Source: Marinobacter santoriniensis NKSG1 (GTDB lineage Bacteria > Pseudomonadota > Gammaproteobacteria > Pseudomonadales > Oleiphilaceae). Taken from it: a stretch of 64,000 nt of DNA. How positions within the stretch are numbered: the stretch's first letter is position 1; every line of letters starts with the position of its first letter. The position numbers and the translations under genes are program-made. This document shows positions 50,402 to 58,690 of this stretch, piece after piece. The stretch lies in assembly GCF_000347775.1 (NCBI RefSeq), contig NZ_APAT01000013.1, positions 62,001 through 126,000 of the forward strand. The letters run 5' to 3'. The notes below the pieces were generated by a model, which saw only the letters and a list, made by a program, of their open reading frames with translations, was not told the DNA's origin and searched no databases.

Positions 50402-50842
50402 ATGTATCCATTTTTCCGCTCATTGCTGGTGGGAGTTTCAGCGCTTCTCCTGTCCACTGGCCTGGCTTTCGCCTCCGATGTGGCTGTCTCGAACCCGAAA
50501 GTGAGATTGATGCCGGGCGACATTCCCAGTGCCGGCTATTTCAAGCTGCATAACGGTACCAACGAAACCATCAAGCTCGTGGGCGCTCGCAGTGATGCTT
50601 TCGGAATGGTCCACATGCACATGAGCATGAAAAAGGACGGGATGGCTCACATGAAGGCCGTGCCCGAAATCGACGTGGCTGCCGGTGAAGACTTCGAGTT
50701 CGCGCCATCCGGCTACCATCTGATGCTGATGAAGCGTTCTGCGCCTCTGAAAGTCGGTGACGATGTGGTCATCACGCTCGAGTTCGAGGGCCGGGACCCG
50801 ATGCCGGTGTCCTTCAAGGTTGTGTCTCCTGCCGCCATGTAA
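50402..50842 (+). CDS. Periplasmic copper chaperone PCu(A)C
   Basis: 146 residues from ATG 50402 (ribosome site AAGGAG). Signal peptide ends GLAFA-S near 24. Cu(I)-binding Met/His motif: VHMHMSMKKDGMAHM near 67-81 and YHLMLMKRS near 103, the pattern H(M)x10Mx21HxM of the family. Delivers copper to the CuA site of cytochrome oxidase with SCO. The next gene is SCO, 36 bases away. Confidence 0.9.
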   Translation: MYPFFRSLLVGVSALLLSTGLAFASDVAVSNPKVRLMPGDIPSAGYFKLHNGTNETIKLVGARSDAFGMVHMHMSMKKDGMAHMKAVPEIDVAAGEDFEFAPSGYHLMLMKRSAPLKVGDDVVITLEFEGRDPMPVSFKVVSPAAM

Positions 50843-50878
50843 GGTGGCGGCCCCATCGATTGAATTAACCGGGAGCCT

Positions 50879-51466
50879 ATGTCCAAACTCTTGTTTCCGC
50901 TGTTTGTCGTGATGATCCTGGCCGGTTGTACTGGCGAAGACTGGAGGACGCAGGACGTTTCCGATGTTCTGCCGCCCCTGGATTTCAAACTGGTCAACGA
51001 GAACGGCAACACCGTTACCGAACAGGACTACGCCGGCAAGGCGACGCTCCTGTTTTTCGGCTATACCCACTGTCCGGATGTCTGCCCGACGACACTCGCT
51101 CGTCTGAGAGCCATCCTGCAGCAACTGGACGGTACCCTGCGGGACCGGGTCCAGGTGCTCTTTGTTTCGGTGGATCCGAAAAGAGATACGCCAGAGTCAC
51201 TTGCCACCTACACAGACGCCTTCGGACCCGAGTTCATCGGGCTGACCGGTTCGAAAGCGCAGATCGACGACATTGCCAATCGCTATCGGGTTTCCTACAG
51301 CTACGATGAACCGGACGAGAGTGGCAATTACAATGTGTCGCACTCCAGCGCCGTTCTCGCGTTTGACGATCAGGGCCACCCCACGTTCATGGCCATCCAG
51401 AGCGAGCCGAACGAGGCGGTGAAAGCCGATGTCGCCAAACTGGCGAAGATGGTGGGGCAACACTGA
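50879..51466 (+). CDS. SCO1/SenC family copper-delivery lipoprotein
   Basis: 195 residues. Lipobox LAGC (Cys17) predicts a membrane-bound periplasmic lipoprotein. Thioredoxin-like fold with the copper motif CPDVCPTT near 64 and the downstream His in NVSHSSAVLAF. Helps metallate or reduce CuA of cytochrome c oxidase. Pairs with PCu(A)C. Confidence 0.93.
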   Translation: MSKLLFPLFVVMILAGCTGEDWRTQDVSDVLPPLDFKLVNENGNTVTEQDYAGKATLLFFGYTHCPDVCPTTLARLRAILQQLDGTLRDRVQVLFVSVDPKRDTPESLATYTDAFGPEFIGLTGSKAQIDDIANRYRVSYSYDEPDESGNYNVSHSSAVLAFDDQGHPTFMAIQSEPNEAVKADVAKLAKMVGQH

Positions 51467-51476
51467 TGCAGTCGGA

Positions 51477-51511
51477 CAGGCGGTCGTAGAACGACCGCCT
51501 GCTGGCTGTTA
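51477..51511. terminator. Hairpin between convergent genes
   Basis: Perfect 11-bp stem CAGGCGGTCGT (51477-51487) and ACGACCGCCTG (51491-51501) with loop AGA. The T-run is poor on both sides, so termination is likely but not certain. Confidence 0.65.
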
Positions 51512-51512
51512 T

Positions 51513-51701
51513 TCAGGCGTAGGTATTGATCCTGCCGCCAATCTCTCCTTCAGCCATTTGCACGGCAGGGGATTCGGACGTCTCCTCCCCGGTCGCGTTT
51601 GCAGTAGGCGGTACCTGCTGCGCAGTCTGTGCAGCGGGCTTGGCCTGGGCCGATGCCATCTGCATCAGTTGCTGAGCCTGTACCGAAGCGGATACATTCA
51701 T
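51513..51701 (-). CDS. YjfB-like putative motility protein
   Basis: 62 residues from ATG 51701; AAGAAGG 9 bases upstream decides this start over the ATG at 51710, which the same site would abut. MNVSASVQAQQLMQMASAQ and the C-terminal GEIGGRINTYA fit YjfB-type small motility proteins; the middle is Ala/Thr/Gln-rich and probably disordered. A weak sigma-28-like site lies upstream. Confidence 0.65.
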   Translation of the reverse strand: MNVSASVQAQQLMQMASAQAKPAAQTAQQVPPTANATGEETSESPAVQMAEGEIGGRINTYA

Positions 51702-51777
51702 CTCAGACATCCTTCTTGCCATTGGAAATGAACCCCGTCAGTTCAAACACGAAGAACCCCGGGAGCCTCGATGACTG

Positions 51778-51805
51778 TTGTCGATCGTCCTTAAAGTTTC
51801 CTTAA
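51778..51805 (-). promoter_or_regulatory. Weak sigma-28-like site upstream of the YjfB-like gene
   Basis: Minus strand: TTAA (51805-51802), 16 bases, ATCGACAA (51785-51778). Shares the CGACAA end with the better site at 2274-2281 but spacing is one base longer and the -35 is minimal. Confidence 0.3.
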
Positions 51806-51848
51806 AGCAAGCCTTACGGAATGGTTATCCGGAGTCAGGAGAATATCT

Positions 51849-52517
51849 ATGTCATTTGCGCCCATCCATGACCGCGCCGCTCGCCGTAAAGGCGGCGAAA
51901 CCGCTATGGCGGCCCTGATGCCTCGCATTGCCGGGCCGGGTGAGTTGGAAGCAAGGGGCGATGATCGTTACCTGTCCGAGATGACCCGCTGTGTTTTCAA
52001 GGCCGGATTTGTCTGGCGGGTGATCGAGAACAAATGGTCGGATTTTGAAGCAGCTTTCCAGGGCTTTGTGCCACTGTACTGGCAACAGGTACCTCCGGAG
52101 GTGCTGGAAGAGCTGGCAAAGGATGAGCGTATTGTGCGCAACATGCAGAAAATCCGCACGGTTCCGGAGAATGCCCGGATGATTGTGGATGCTGCGCGGG
52201 AGCATGGCAGTTTTGGTGCCTTTCTAAGCCAGTGGCCGTCGGACGATCAGGCCGGATTGCTGCTATGGCTGAAGCGACACGGCAGTCGCCTTGGAGGCGC
52301 ATCGGCCCAGTATTTCCTTCGCCGGGTCGGATGGGACGGTTTTATCCTCTCGCCGGATGTCGTCACGGTTCTTGAGAGGGAAGGGCTGGTGGACGCCTCT
52401 CCCGGGTCGAAAAAGAGATTGATCCAGGCTCAGGAAGCGTTCAATCGCTGGCATCGTGAGACGGGCCTTCCGTATAGCCACTTATCACGGATCGTGTCTT
52501 TTTCCATCGATAGCTGA
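51849..52517 (+). CDS. DNA-3-methyladenine glycosylase I-like protein
   Basis: 222 residues resembling the Tag family: YLSEMTRCVFKAGFVWRVIENKW near 43 aligns to the LxxMxxLExxQAGLSWxxxLxKR region, and VRNMQKIRTVPENARMI near 97 to IRHRGKIQAIIGNAR. The structural zinc ligands of E. coli Tag (Cys4, His17, His175, Cys179) have no counterparts, and the active-site Glu38 position appears changed. Base-excision activity is therefore plausible but not assured. Confidence 0.7.
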   Translation: MSFAPIHDRAARRKGGETAMAALMPRIAGPGELEARGDDRYLSEMTRCVFKAGFVWRVIENKWSDFEAAFQGFVPLYWQQVPPEVLEELAKDERIVRNMQKIRTVPENARMIVDAAREHGSFGAFLSQWPSDDQAGLLLWLKRHGSRLGGASAQYFLRRVGWDGFILSPDVVTVLEREGLVDASPGSKKRLIQAQEAFNRWHRETGLPYSHLSRIVSFSIDS

Positions 52518-52643
52518 TCCATTGTCAGGAGAATCCTGCGCCGGTGGTCTTTATCGCGTAAAGTTCGTAAACCTTCACCGTCCAGGAACTTTTCCTGTAG
52601 AGTCAGAGGTAGCTTCCTATTCATTAAACGGAGACATGTCACA

Positions 52644-53516
52644 ATGAGCGACCCCACCTACACACCGCCGAAGGTCTGGAAATGGGATGCCGAAAGCGGT
52701 GGCCGCTTTGCCAGCATCAACCGCCCGATCGCAGGGCCGACTCATGACAAGGAACTGCCGGTCGGCAAGCATCCGATCCAGCTCTATTCCCTGGCGACAC
52801 CGAACGGTGTGAAAGCCACGGTGATGCTGGAAGAATTGCTGGAGAAAGGCCACAAAGGCGCGGAATACGATGCCTGGCTGGTTCGGATTACCGAAGGCGA
52901 CCAGTTTGGCAGCGGGTTTGTGAAGGTGAATCCCAACTCCAAGATACCCGCGATGATGGATCACAGCGTGGATCCGGCGGTCCGGATCTTCGAGTCCGGC
53001 TCCATCCTGCTGTATCTGGCTGAAAAATTTGGTGAGTTTCTGCCTCAGGATCTGGTCGGCCGCACCGAGGCCCTGAACTGGCTATTCTGGCAGATGGGTA
53101 GCGCACCCTTCCTTGGTGGCGGGTTCGGACATTTCTATGCCTATGCGCCGGAAAAGTACGAGTATCCGATTAACCGCTACACCATGGAGGTCAAGCGTCA
53201 GCTGGATGTCCTGGATCGTCAGCTTGCGGAAAACCGATACATTGCCGGCGACGAGTACACTATTGCCGATATGGCCATCTGGCCCTGGTATGGCGCGCTG
53301 GTGAAGAACATGGTGTATGAGGCAGCGGAGTTTCTCCAGACCCACACCTACACGAATGTGGTTCGCTGGACTGACGAGGTGGCGCAACGGCCGGCCGTGA
53401 AGCGCGGCCGGATGGTGAACAAGACCTGGGGGGATCTGTCGTCCCAGTTGCATGAACGTCACGATGCCAGCGATTTCGAGCTCCGGACCCAGGACAAGCT
53501 CGAGAACGAACAGTAG
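52644..53516 (+). CDS. yghU: Glutathione-dependent disulfide-bond oxidoreductase YghU
   Basis: 290 residues aligning end to end with E. coli YghU: VWKWDAESGGRFASINRP, LPVGKHPIQLYSL, NPNSKIPAM, FESGSILLYLAEKFG near 113, FLGGGFGHFYAYAPEKYEY, and LHERHDASDFE at the end. Glutathione-transferase fold with two glutathiones bound per active site and disulfide reductase activity in E. coli. Confidence 0.95.
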   Translation: MSDPTYTPPKVWKWDAESGGRFASINRPIAGPTHDKELPVGKHPIQLYSLATPNGVKATVMLEELLEKGHKGAEYDAWLVRITEGDQFGSGFVKVNPNSKIPAMMDHSVDPAVRIFESGSILLYLAEKFGEFLPQDLVGRTEALNWLFWQMGSAPFLGGGFGHFYAYAPEKYEYPINRYTMEVKRQLDVLDRQLAENRYIAGDEYTIADMAIWPWYGALVKNMVYEAAEFLQTHTYTNVVRWTDEVAQRPAVKRGRMVNKTWGDLSSQLHERHDASDFELRTQDKLENEQ

Positions 53517-53542
53517 ATCCTGCGCCGGTCGTGCACGACAAA

Positions 53543-53574
53543 AAAGGGCAGCCATCGGCTGCCCTTTCGTGTTT
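53543..53574. terminator. Bidirectional terminator
   Basis: AAAGGGCAGCC (53543-53553) and GGCTGCCCTTT (53557-53567), loop ATC, with A-run before and short T-rich stretch after. Between yghU and the convergent DUF2202 gene. Confidence 0.85.
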
Positions 53575-53594
53575 TCCGTAACCGGAACGAGGGT

Positions 53595-54272
53595 TCAGTC
53601 CTCGTCTTCCTCTTCAATAATCAACTCGACTTCTTCCGAATCGAGGATCTGGGCTTCGTAGGTTATGCCCTGGGCCTCGATCACGCTCACGAAGGCGCGC
53701 AGATGGCTTTTGGAGCCGTCCAGCAGGTTGGAGTAGGCCAGAATGATGGGGCGTTCATCGGTCTCGTTGATGGCGGCGAGAATGTCCACCATGTCTTTTT
53801 CCTCGATCAGCGCGCCGACATAAAGGGCGTCCAGGAAGGAGTTTTCGCCCTTGGCGACGAGCTCATTGTAGAGCGCCTGAAGCTCCTCATTGACGAAAAC
53901 ACCAATCGTGTCATTCACCACGGGATCTTCGACGTCAAACTTGTCCAGCAGGTAATTTACCGTGCTGGTATGGGATTCCTCCGACAGCGCAATCTGCGCG
54001 AAGACCTGAGTCTGTTGGCCCCAGTATTGGTCCAGGGTCAGATAGACATCCCGGGCCAGCTTCTCTTCTTCGCGCATGTACTGAAGGTCACTGACCTCAA
54101 CGGTGGTCAGGTCGGAACTGGTGCTGTCCGTGCTGGTGGATGTTTCTGTGTCGGTAGAGGCGGTACTGGCCCGATGTCCGCCGCCGTAACCGGGGCCGCC
54201 GGCAGCCAGTGTTGCTGAGCTGGCGAAGAAAGAACCAATCAGGGCGGCAGTGATGAAGGGTTTTGTGTTCAT
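53595..54272 (-). CDS. Exported DUF2202 protein (ferritin-like fold)
   Basis: 225 residues from ATG 54272 (ribosome site GAGG). Signal peptide to about residue 23, a Ser/Thr/Asp-rich linker to about 55, then the DUF2202 domain: YMREEEKLARDVYLTL near 65, IALSEESHTSTVNYLLDKF near 93, DALYVGALIEEKDMVDIL near 145, and SKSHLRAFVSVIE near 185. The spaced Glu/His residues in four helices are those expected for a di-metal ferritin-like site; the enzymatic role is unknown. The tail is strongly acidic. Confidence 0.82.
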   Translation of the reverse strand: MNTKPFITAALIGSFFASSATLAAGGPGYGGGHRASTASTDTETSTSTDSTSSDLTTVEVSDLQYMREEEKLARDVYLTLDQYWGQQTQVFAQIALSEESHTSTVNYLLDKFDVEDPVVNDTIGVFVNEELQALYNELVAKGENSFLDALYVGALIEEKDMVDILAAINETDERPIILAYSNLLDGSKSHLRAFVSVIEAQGITYEAQILDSEEVELIIEEEDED

Positions 54273-54657
54273 AAACAACCTCATTGTTCAGCTATCGGAA
54301 AAATCCGGATTCATTACTTAAGACGACAAGAGGTGAATGAAGGTTCGCATAAGAATGTAACTTTTTCGCATAAGATCGTAAGTAGTTCTATCTATTTTCG
54401 TGAATTTTGATGCTGGTTGGACTTGTCCGCATTTTTCTTTTTCAGCGTCTGTCCGCTTTCATTTCGATTCCTATTATGGTTTTCGCCGGCGTCTTATCTG
54501 GCCTGCTGCCTGACCCAGCTCATAATGTGTTGATGGCTAGACGTGATAACGTCACACCGGTTGGACGCACGGCCTGAACATCCGGCTGCTGTGGTCTATT
54601 CTTTGAGTCACTCACCGTTTCATCACTCACCACGAGTATTGCCCAGAGGAGTTGTTG
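54273..54657. promoter_or_regulatory. 385-base control region between DUF2202 and the Lon-like gene
   Basis: AT-rich near 54340-54440. Contains two tandem 17-mers (listed separately) and a dyad GACGT-GATA-ACGTC at 54540-54553. No convincing open frame: frames here show no family likeness. Promoters for both flanking genes must lie here, but I cannot place them reliably. Confidence 0.4.
54344..54381. repeat. Tandem 17-bp direct repeats, candidate regulator site
   Basis: TTCGCATAAGAATGTAA (54344-54360) and TTCGCATAAGATCGTAA (54365-54381) differ at two positions and repeat every 21 bp, two helical turns, so both would face the same side of DNA. They lie 72-109 bases upstream of the DUF2202 start. 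The arrangement fits two dimers of a response regulator or a similar activator. Confidence 0.7.
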
Positions 54658-57057
54658 ATGACAGTACCCGCCCCCCTGGACATCGATCAGGTTTACCACC
54701 GTTGTCCGCCCGAGAAGCTGGAGTTTGAAACCACCGAAACCCTCGAAAATCTCGAGTTGCCCTGTGGTCAGGATCGGGTACTTCGGGCCCTTGAGTTCGG
54801 CGCCAGCATGCGGGCCGACGGATTCAATCTGTTCGTTCTGGGGCCATCGGGTGCCGGGAAGCACGAGCTGGTCGAGCGCTTTCTGGGCAAACATGCCAGC
54901 GAACAGGCAGTGCCGTCCGACTGGTGTCACGTTTACAACTTTGAAAATGCGGATCGGCCCCGGGCTTTGTCCCTGCCGTCAGGTCAGGGTCGGGAGTTCC
55001 GCAAGGACATGAATGGTCTGGCCGACGAGTTGCGAACCGCTATTCCGGCTACGTTCGAGAGTGAGGAATACCAGTCCCGGCTCCAGGAACTTCAGGAGGA
55101 GATGGCCAAACGACAGCACCAGGGACTGTTCGATATCCAGGAGGAGGCCAACCAGAACAATATCGCCATGATCACCACGCCTGCGGGCTTTACGTTCGCC
55201 CCCATGCGTAATGGCGAGGTCATTGATCCGGAGGATTACAAGACGTTTTCCGACGAGGAAAAGGAACTGGTTGAATCCAAGGTTGAGGAGCTTCAGAAAA
55301 AACTGCAGCAGACCATTCAGCAGATTCCCCGTTTACGCAAAGAGGTGCGCGAGCGCGTGCATGCCCTGAATGAGGAGATGGTACAGCTGACCCTTGGAGG
55401 TCCCATCGGTGAATTGCGCCAGAAATGGTCCCATCTTCCGGAGATCGTTGATCATCTGGATCGGGTCCGGGAAGACGTGGTCGAGCACGCGGAAGTCTTT
55501 CAGGACAGTGAAAACGGGCCACCCGCGGGGTTGCTGGTGCGTTACCGGGTGAACCTGCTGGTCGACAACGCCGAGACTGAGGGGGCGCCAGTCATCTATG
55601 AGGATCTTCCCAACCATCAGCACCTGACGGGGCAGATCGAGCATCGTGCGCGCCAGGGCACACTCTACACGGATTTCACCCTGATAAAGGGTGGTTCCAT
55701 GCATCGTGCGAACGGTGGGTACCTGATCCTGGACGCCCGCAGGGTACTGAGCCAGCCCATGGCGTGGGAGAGTCTCAAACGGATTCTCTTCTCCGGTGAA
55801 ATCCGCATCGAGTCGCTGGAGCGGCTTTATGGCCTTGTCAGTACGGTGAGCCTTCAGCCGGAACCGATTCCGGTATCGGTCAAGGTTGTCCTTTTGGGCG
55901 ATAGGACGCTGTATTACCTGCTGTCCCATTACGATCCGGATTTCCTGGACCTGTTCAAGGTTGAGGCAGATTTTGAAGACGATCTGGATCGGGACGACAC
56001 CTGCTACAGCCTCTATGCCCGTATGATCGCGACCATGGCCAGGGACGTAAAAGCGCGTCCGCTTACCCGGGATGCTGTGGCGCGACTGATTGAGCACGCC
56101 AGCCGGCTGGCCAGCGACCAGAAAAAACTCACGGCCCACGATCGGGTGCTCAAGGATCTGTTAACGGAGGCGGACCACTGGGCTGGGCAGCAGGATGCCT
56201 CGTTCATTGATGCGGCGCATGTGCAACAGGCCATCGATGAGCGGGAATATCGTGCCAGCCGGGTCCGTGACCGGAGCATGGAGCAGATCAGCCGGGGGGT
56301 TGTGAAGATCGCGACCCGCGGAGAAGCCATCGGACAGGTCAATGGTCTGTCGGTGCTGCGTCTTGGGGCCTCTATGTTCGGTCAGCCAACGCGCATCACG
56401 GCAACGGCCCGACCGGGTAAGGGGCAGGTGGTGGATATCGAGCGGGAAGCCAAGCTGGGCGGCCCGATTCACAGCAAGGCAGTAATGATCCTGTCCCGTT
56501 TCCTGGCCAGTCGTTACGCCGGAGACGGCGACCTGTCACTGTCTGCCAGTCTGGCGTTCGAGCAATCCTACGGTGGCGTCGAAGGCGATTCGGCGTCGGT
56601 CGCCGAAACCTGTGTTCTGCTATCGGCCATTGCCGGTGTCCCGCTGAAACAGACCTTCGCCGTTACCGGTTCCATGAACCAGCATGGTGAGGTGCAGGCG
56701 GTTGGCGGGGTGAACGAGAAGATCGAGGGCTTTTTCAGCGTCTGTCGGGACGCCGGGGAAGTGGACAGCCACGGAGTGTTGCTGCCGGCGAGTAACATCG
56801 AACACCTGATGCTGAAGCAGGAGGTCCGCGATGCCATGGCTGAGGGGCATTTTGCCATCTACCCGATCTCGGACATCAGTGAGGCGATTGAGCTGCTCAC
56901 CGGCATGGAAGCCGGTGTGCCGGACGAGGAGGGCAACTATCCGGAGGGCACGTTCAACGGCAAGGTGCAGGCGCGATTGAAGGCATTCGCGGAAGTCAGT
57001 CGGAAACCGGACGATGACAGGAACAATGGCGAGGGAGGTAAAACCAGCAATGACTGA
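54658..57057 (+). CDS. Lon-like ATP-dependent protease (LonB/YcbZ type)
   Basis: 799 residues from ATG 54658 (AGAGGAG upstream). AAA-type ATPase part with Walker A GPSGAGKHEL near 61, a helical insertion rich in Glu/Lys (about 130-270), GGYLILDARRVL near 355 (second strand-helix of AAA domain), and a C-terminal Lon protease domain with Ser645 (EGDSASVAE) and Lys688 (NEKIEG). The Ser-Lys distance of 43 residues equals that of E. coli Lon. Soluble, no membrane helices. Likely degrades damaged proteins. Overlaps the next gene by 8 bases. Confidence 0.9.
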   Translation: MTVPAPLDIDQVYHRCPPEKLEFETTETLENLELPCGQDRVLRALEFGASMRADGFNLFVLGPSGAGKHELVERFLGKHASEQAVPSDWCHVYNFENADRPRALSLPSGQGREFRKDMNGLADELRTAIPATFESEEYQSRLQELQEEMAKRQHQGLFDIQEEANQNNIAMITTPAGFTFAPMRNGEVIDPEDYKTFSDEEKELVESKVEELQKKLQQTIQQIPRLRKEVRERVHALNEEMVQLTLGGPIGELRQKWSHLPEIVDHLDRVREDVVEHAEVFQDSENGPPAGLLVRYRVNLLVDNAETEGAPVIYEDLPNHQHLTGQIEHRARQGTLYTDFTLIKGGSMHRANGGYLILDARRVLSQPMAWESLKRILFSGEIRIESLERLYGLVSTVSLQPEPIPVSVKVVLLGDRTLYYLLSHYDPDFLDLFKVEADFEDDLDRDDTCYSLYARMIATMARDVKARPLTRDAVARLIEHASRLASDQKKLTAHDRVLKDLLTEADHWAGQQDASFIDAAHVQQAIDEREYRASRVRDRSMEQISRGVVKIATRGEAIGQVNGLSVLRLGASMFGQPTRITATARPGKGQVVDIEREAKLGGPIHSKAVMILSRFLASRYAGDGDLSLSASLAFEQSYGGVEGDSASVAETCVLLSAIAGVPLKQTFAVTGSMNQHGEVQAVGGVNEKIEGFFSVCRDAGEVDSHGVLLPASNIEHLMLKQEVRDAMAEGHFAIYPISDISEAIELLTGMEAGVPDEEGNYPEGTFNGKVQARLKAFAEVSRKPDDDRNNGEGGKTSND

Positions 57058-57913
57058 TCAGCCCGAATCCAGGCCGGCGACCCCGTCTGTCGGTCGCGTT
57101 CTGGTGTTACTGGACGGTTCACGTCTGAGCATGCTGGCGTTGGAGGCAGCGGCGGAGATTGCCGCTGTCAGGGGCGCGGAAGTCCTGGGGGTGTTCGTTG
57201 AAGAAGTGGATGTTCTTCGCAGCGCTGGTTACGGTTTCGCACGGGAGGTGGGAGCAAGCTCGGGCGCCACGCGCCCTATGGACAGTGCCGTGATGGAAAC
57301 GCGCCTTCGCGCACTTGCAGAACAGGCGCGCCGGTCGCTCGAGCAGGCCGTAGGTGGCCGGGGTCTTCGCCAGGCCCTCAAGCTCTGTCGCGGTAGTGTG
57401 ATTCACGAAGTACTTGGCCTGGCGACTCCCGACGACCTTGTGGTGATGGGGCGTGCCGGCTGGTCGGCGATGCCGGGATCGCGCCTGGGATCGACTGCGC
57501 GGGGCCTGATACGCAAAGCGCCCGGTGATGTGTTGCTCTGGACCGAGCTGAAACCCCGGCAGCGCAACCGTGTCGTGGTGTTGCTGAACGACGATCAGCT
57601 TGAGAATCACCGAACCCTGTCGGCGGCCCTGGAGCTTGCCCGCCGACACCGGCAGCCATTGACCGTGCTGATTCGAAGCGAGCGCGCCGGTAATCCGGAT
57701 GCAGTCAGGGCCATCGAGCAGCAGCTGGCAGCCCACGATGCCAGCGCCCGGATCCGTGTGATCCCCCGTGCCAGTGCACTCCAGATTGCTCGTTTGCTTC
57801 GGGAGGAGTCCGCAGGTCAGCTGGTTCTCAGTCGCCAATGCAGTGTGTTTGACGAGCATGACATGGATCGCCTGGTGGTCGAACTGAACATGCCCATTAC
57901 GGTAACATCCTGA
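57050..57913 (+). CDS. Tandem UspA-like universal stress protein
   Basis: 287 residues from ATG 57050 (GGGAGG upstream), overlapping the end of the Lon-like gene. First Usp-like domain (RVLVLLDGSRLSMLALEAAAEI at 16, and VVMGRAGWSAMPGSRLGSTARGL near 135, close to the ATP-binding GxxGxxxxxxG). The second half (RVVVLLNDDQLENHRTLSAALELA onward) keeps the fold pattern but not a clear nucleotide-binding loop. Probably a stress adaptor working with the protease encoded before it. Confidence 0.75.
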   Translation: MTDQPESRPATPSVGRVLVLLDGSRLSMLALEAAAEIAAVRGAEVLGVFVEEVDVLRSAGYGFAREVGASSGATRPMDSAVMETRLRALAEQARRSLEQAVGGRGLRQALKLCRGSVIHEVLGLATPDDLVVMGRAGWSAMPGSRLGSTARGLIRKAPGDVLLWTELKPRQRNRVVVLLNDDQLENHRTLSAALELARRHRQPLTVLIRSERAGNPDAVRAIEQQLAAHDASARIRVIPRASALQIARLLREESAGQLVLSRQCSVFDEHDMDRLVVELNMPITVTS

Positions 57914-57942
57914 CCCCCAGACCTTTCCGGAATGTTTTGCTG

Positions 57943-58683
57943 ATGTCTCTGAATGCCCTGTACGCGGATGTCGTCTATATTTTCGCCCTGACAACCCTGG
58001 CCGGAGCCTGCATACCCCTTGGGGGAGTGCTGGCCAGCATCGAGCGCATCAGCCCCAATTGGCTGGAGCAGGAGTTTCGCCACTTTCTGATTGCGTTCGG
58101 CGGAGGAATCCTCGTGGGCGCTGTTGCCGTCGTTCTGGTGCCGGAAGGGCTAAAGGAGATGGGGCATTCGGTATTGGGGATCTACTTCATTCTTGGAGGC
58201 GGTCTGCTGTTTTTCGGCATTGAGCGACTGCTGGGCGTCAAACAGAAGGAGGCGCCCCAGCTCACTGGTGTATTGCTTGATTACATTCCCGAAGCGGCGG
58301 CACTGGGTGGGTTGATTGTGGCAAGCCCGAAAATCGCGCCCCTGATGGCCGCGCTGATTGCGCTCCAGAACCTCCCGGAGGGCTTCAATGCTTACCGGGA
58401 GCTCAACGATCAGCCGGGATACACGCCCGGCAAGACGCTTCGTTTCATGAGTATGCTGGTCATCTCGGGGCCGGTTGCCGGCCTGCTGGGGTACTTTTTC
58501 CTCGCCGGGCATCGGGAGGTCCTTGGTGCCATCATGCTGGTGGCGTCCGGGGGCATCCTGTACCTGATCTTCCAGGATATTGCCCCCCAGTCGCGCCTGA
58601 ATCATCACTGGAGCCCACCCCTGGGCGCCGTGTTCGGGTTCTGCCTGACCATGTACAGCGATATGCTGGCCAGCTACAGCTGA
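57943..58683 (+). CDS. ZIP-superfamily-like membrane protein
   Basis: 246 residues with about eight hydrophobic segments. The pair LDYIPEAAALGGL near 110 and LQNLPEGFNAY near 145 correspond to the paired HNxPEG motifs of ZIP metal transporters, but both metal-binding His are replaced (Asp/Tyr region and Gln). Transport of a divalent metal is therefore uncertain; it may be a ZIP relative with another substrate. It follows the Usp gene by 29 bases and converges on ftsH (7 bases). Confidence 0.7.
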   Translation: MSLNALYADVVYIFALTTLAGACIPLGGVLASIERISPNWLEQEFRHFLIAFGGGILVGAVAVVLVPEGLKEMGHSVLGIYFILGGGLLFFGIERLLGVKQKEAPQLTGVLLDYIPEAAALGGLIVASPKIAPLMAALIALQNLPEGFNAYRELNDQPGYTPGKTLRFMSMLVISGPVAGLLGYFFLAGHREVLGAIMLVASGGILYLIFQDIAPQSRLNHHWSPPLGAVFGFCLTMYSDMLASYS

Positions 58684-58690
58684 ATGGTGT

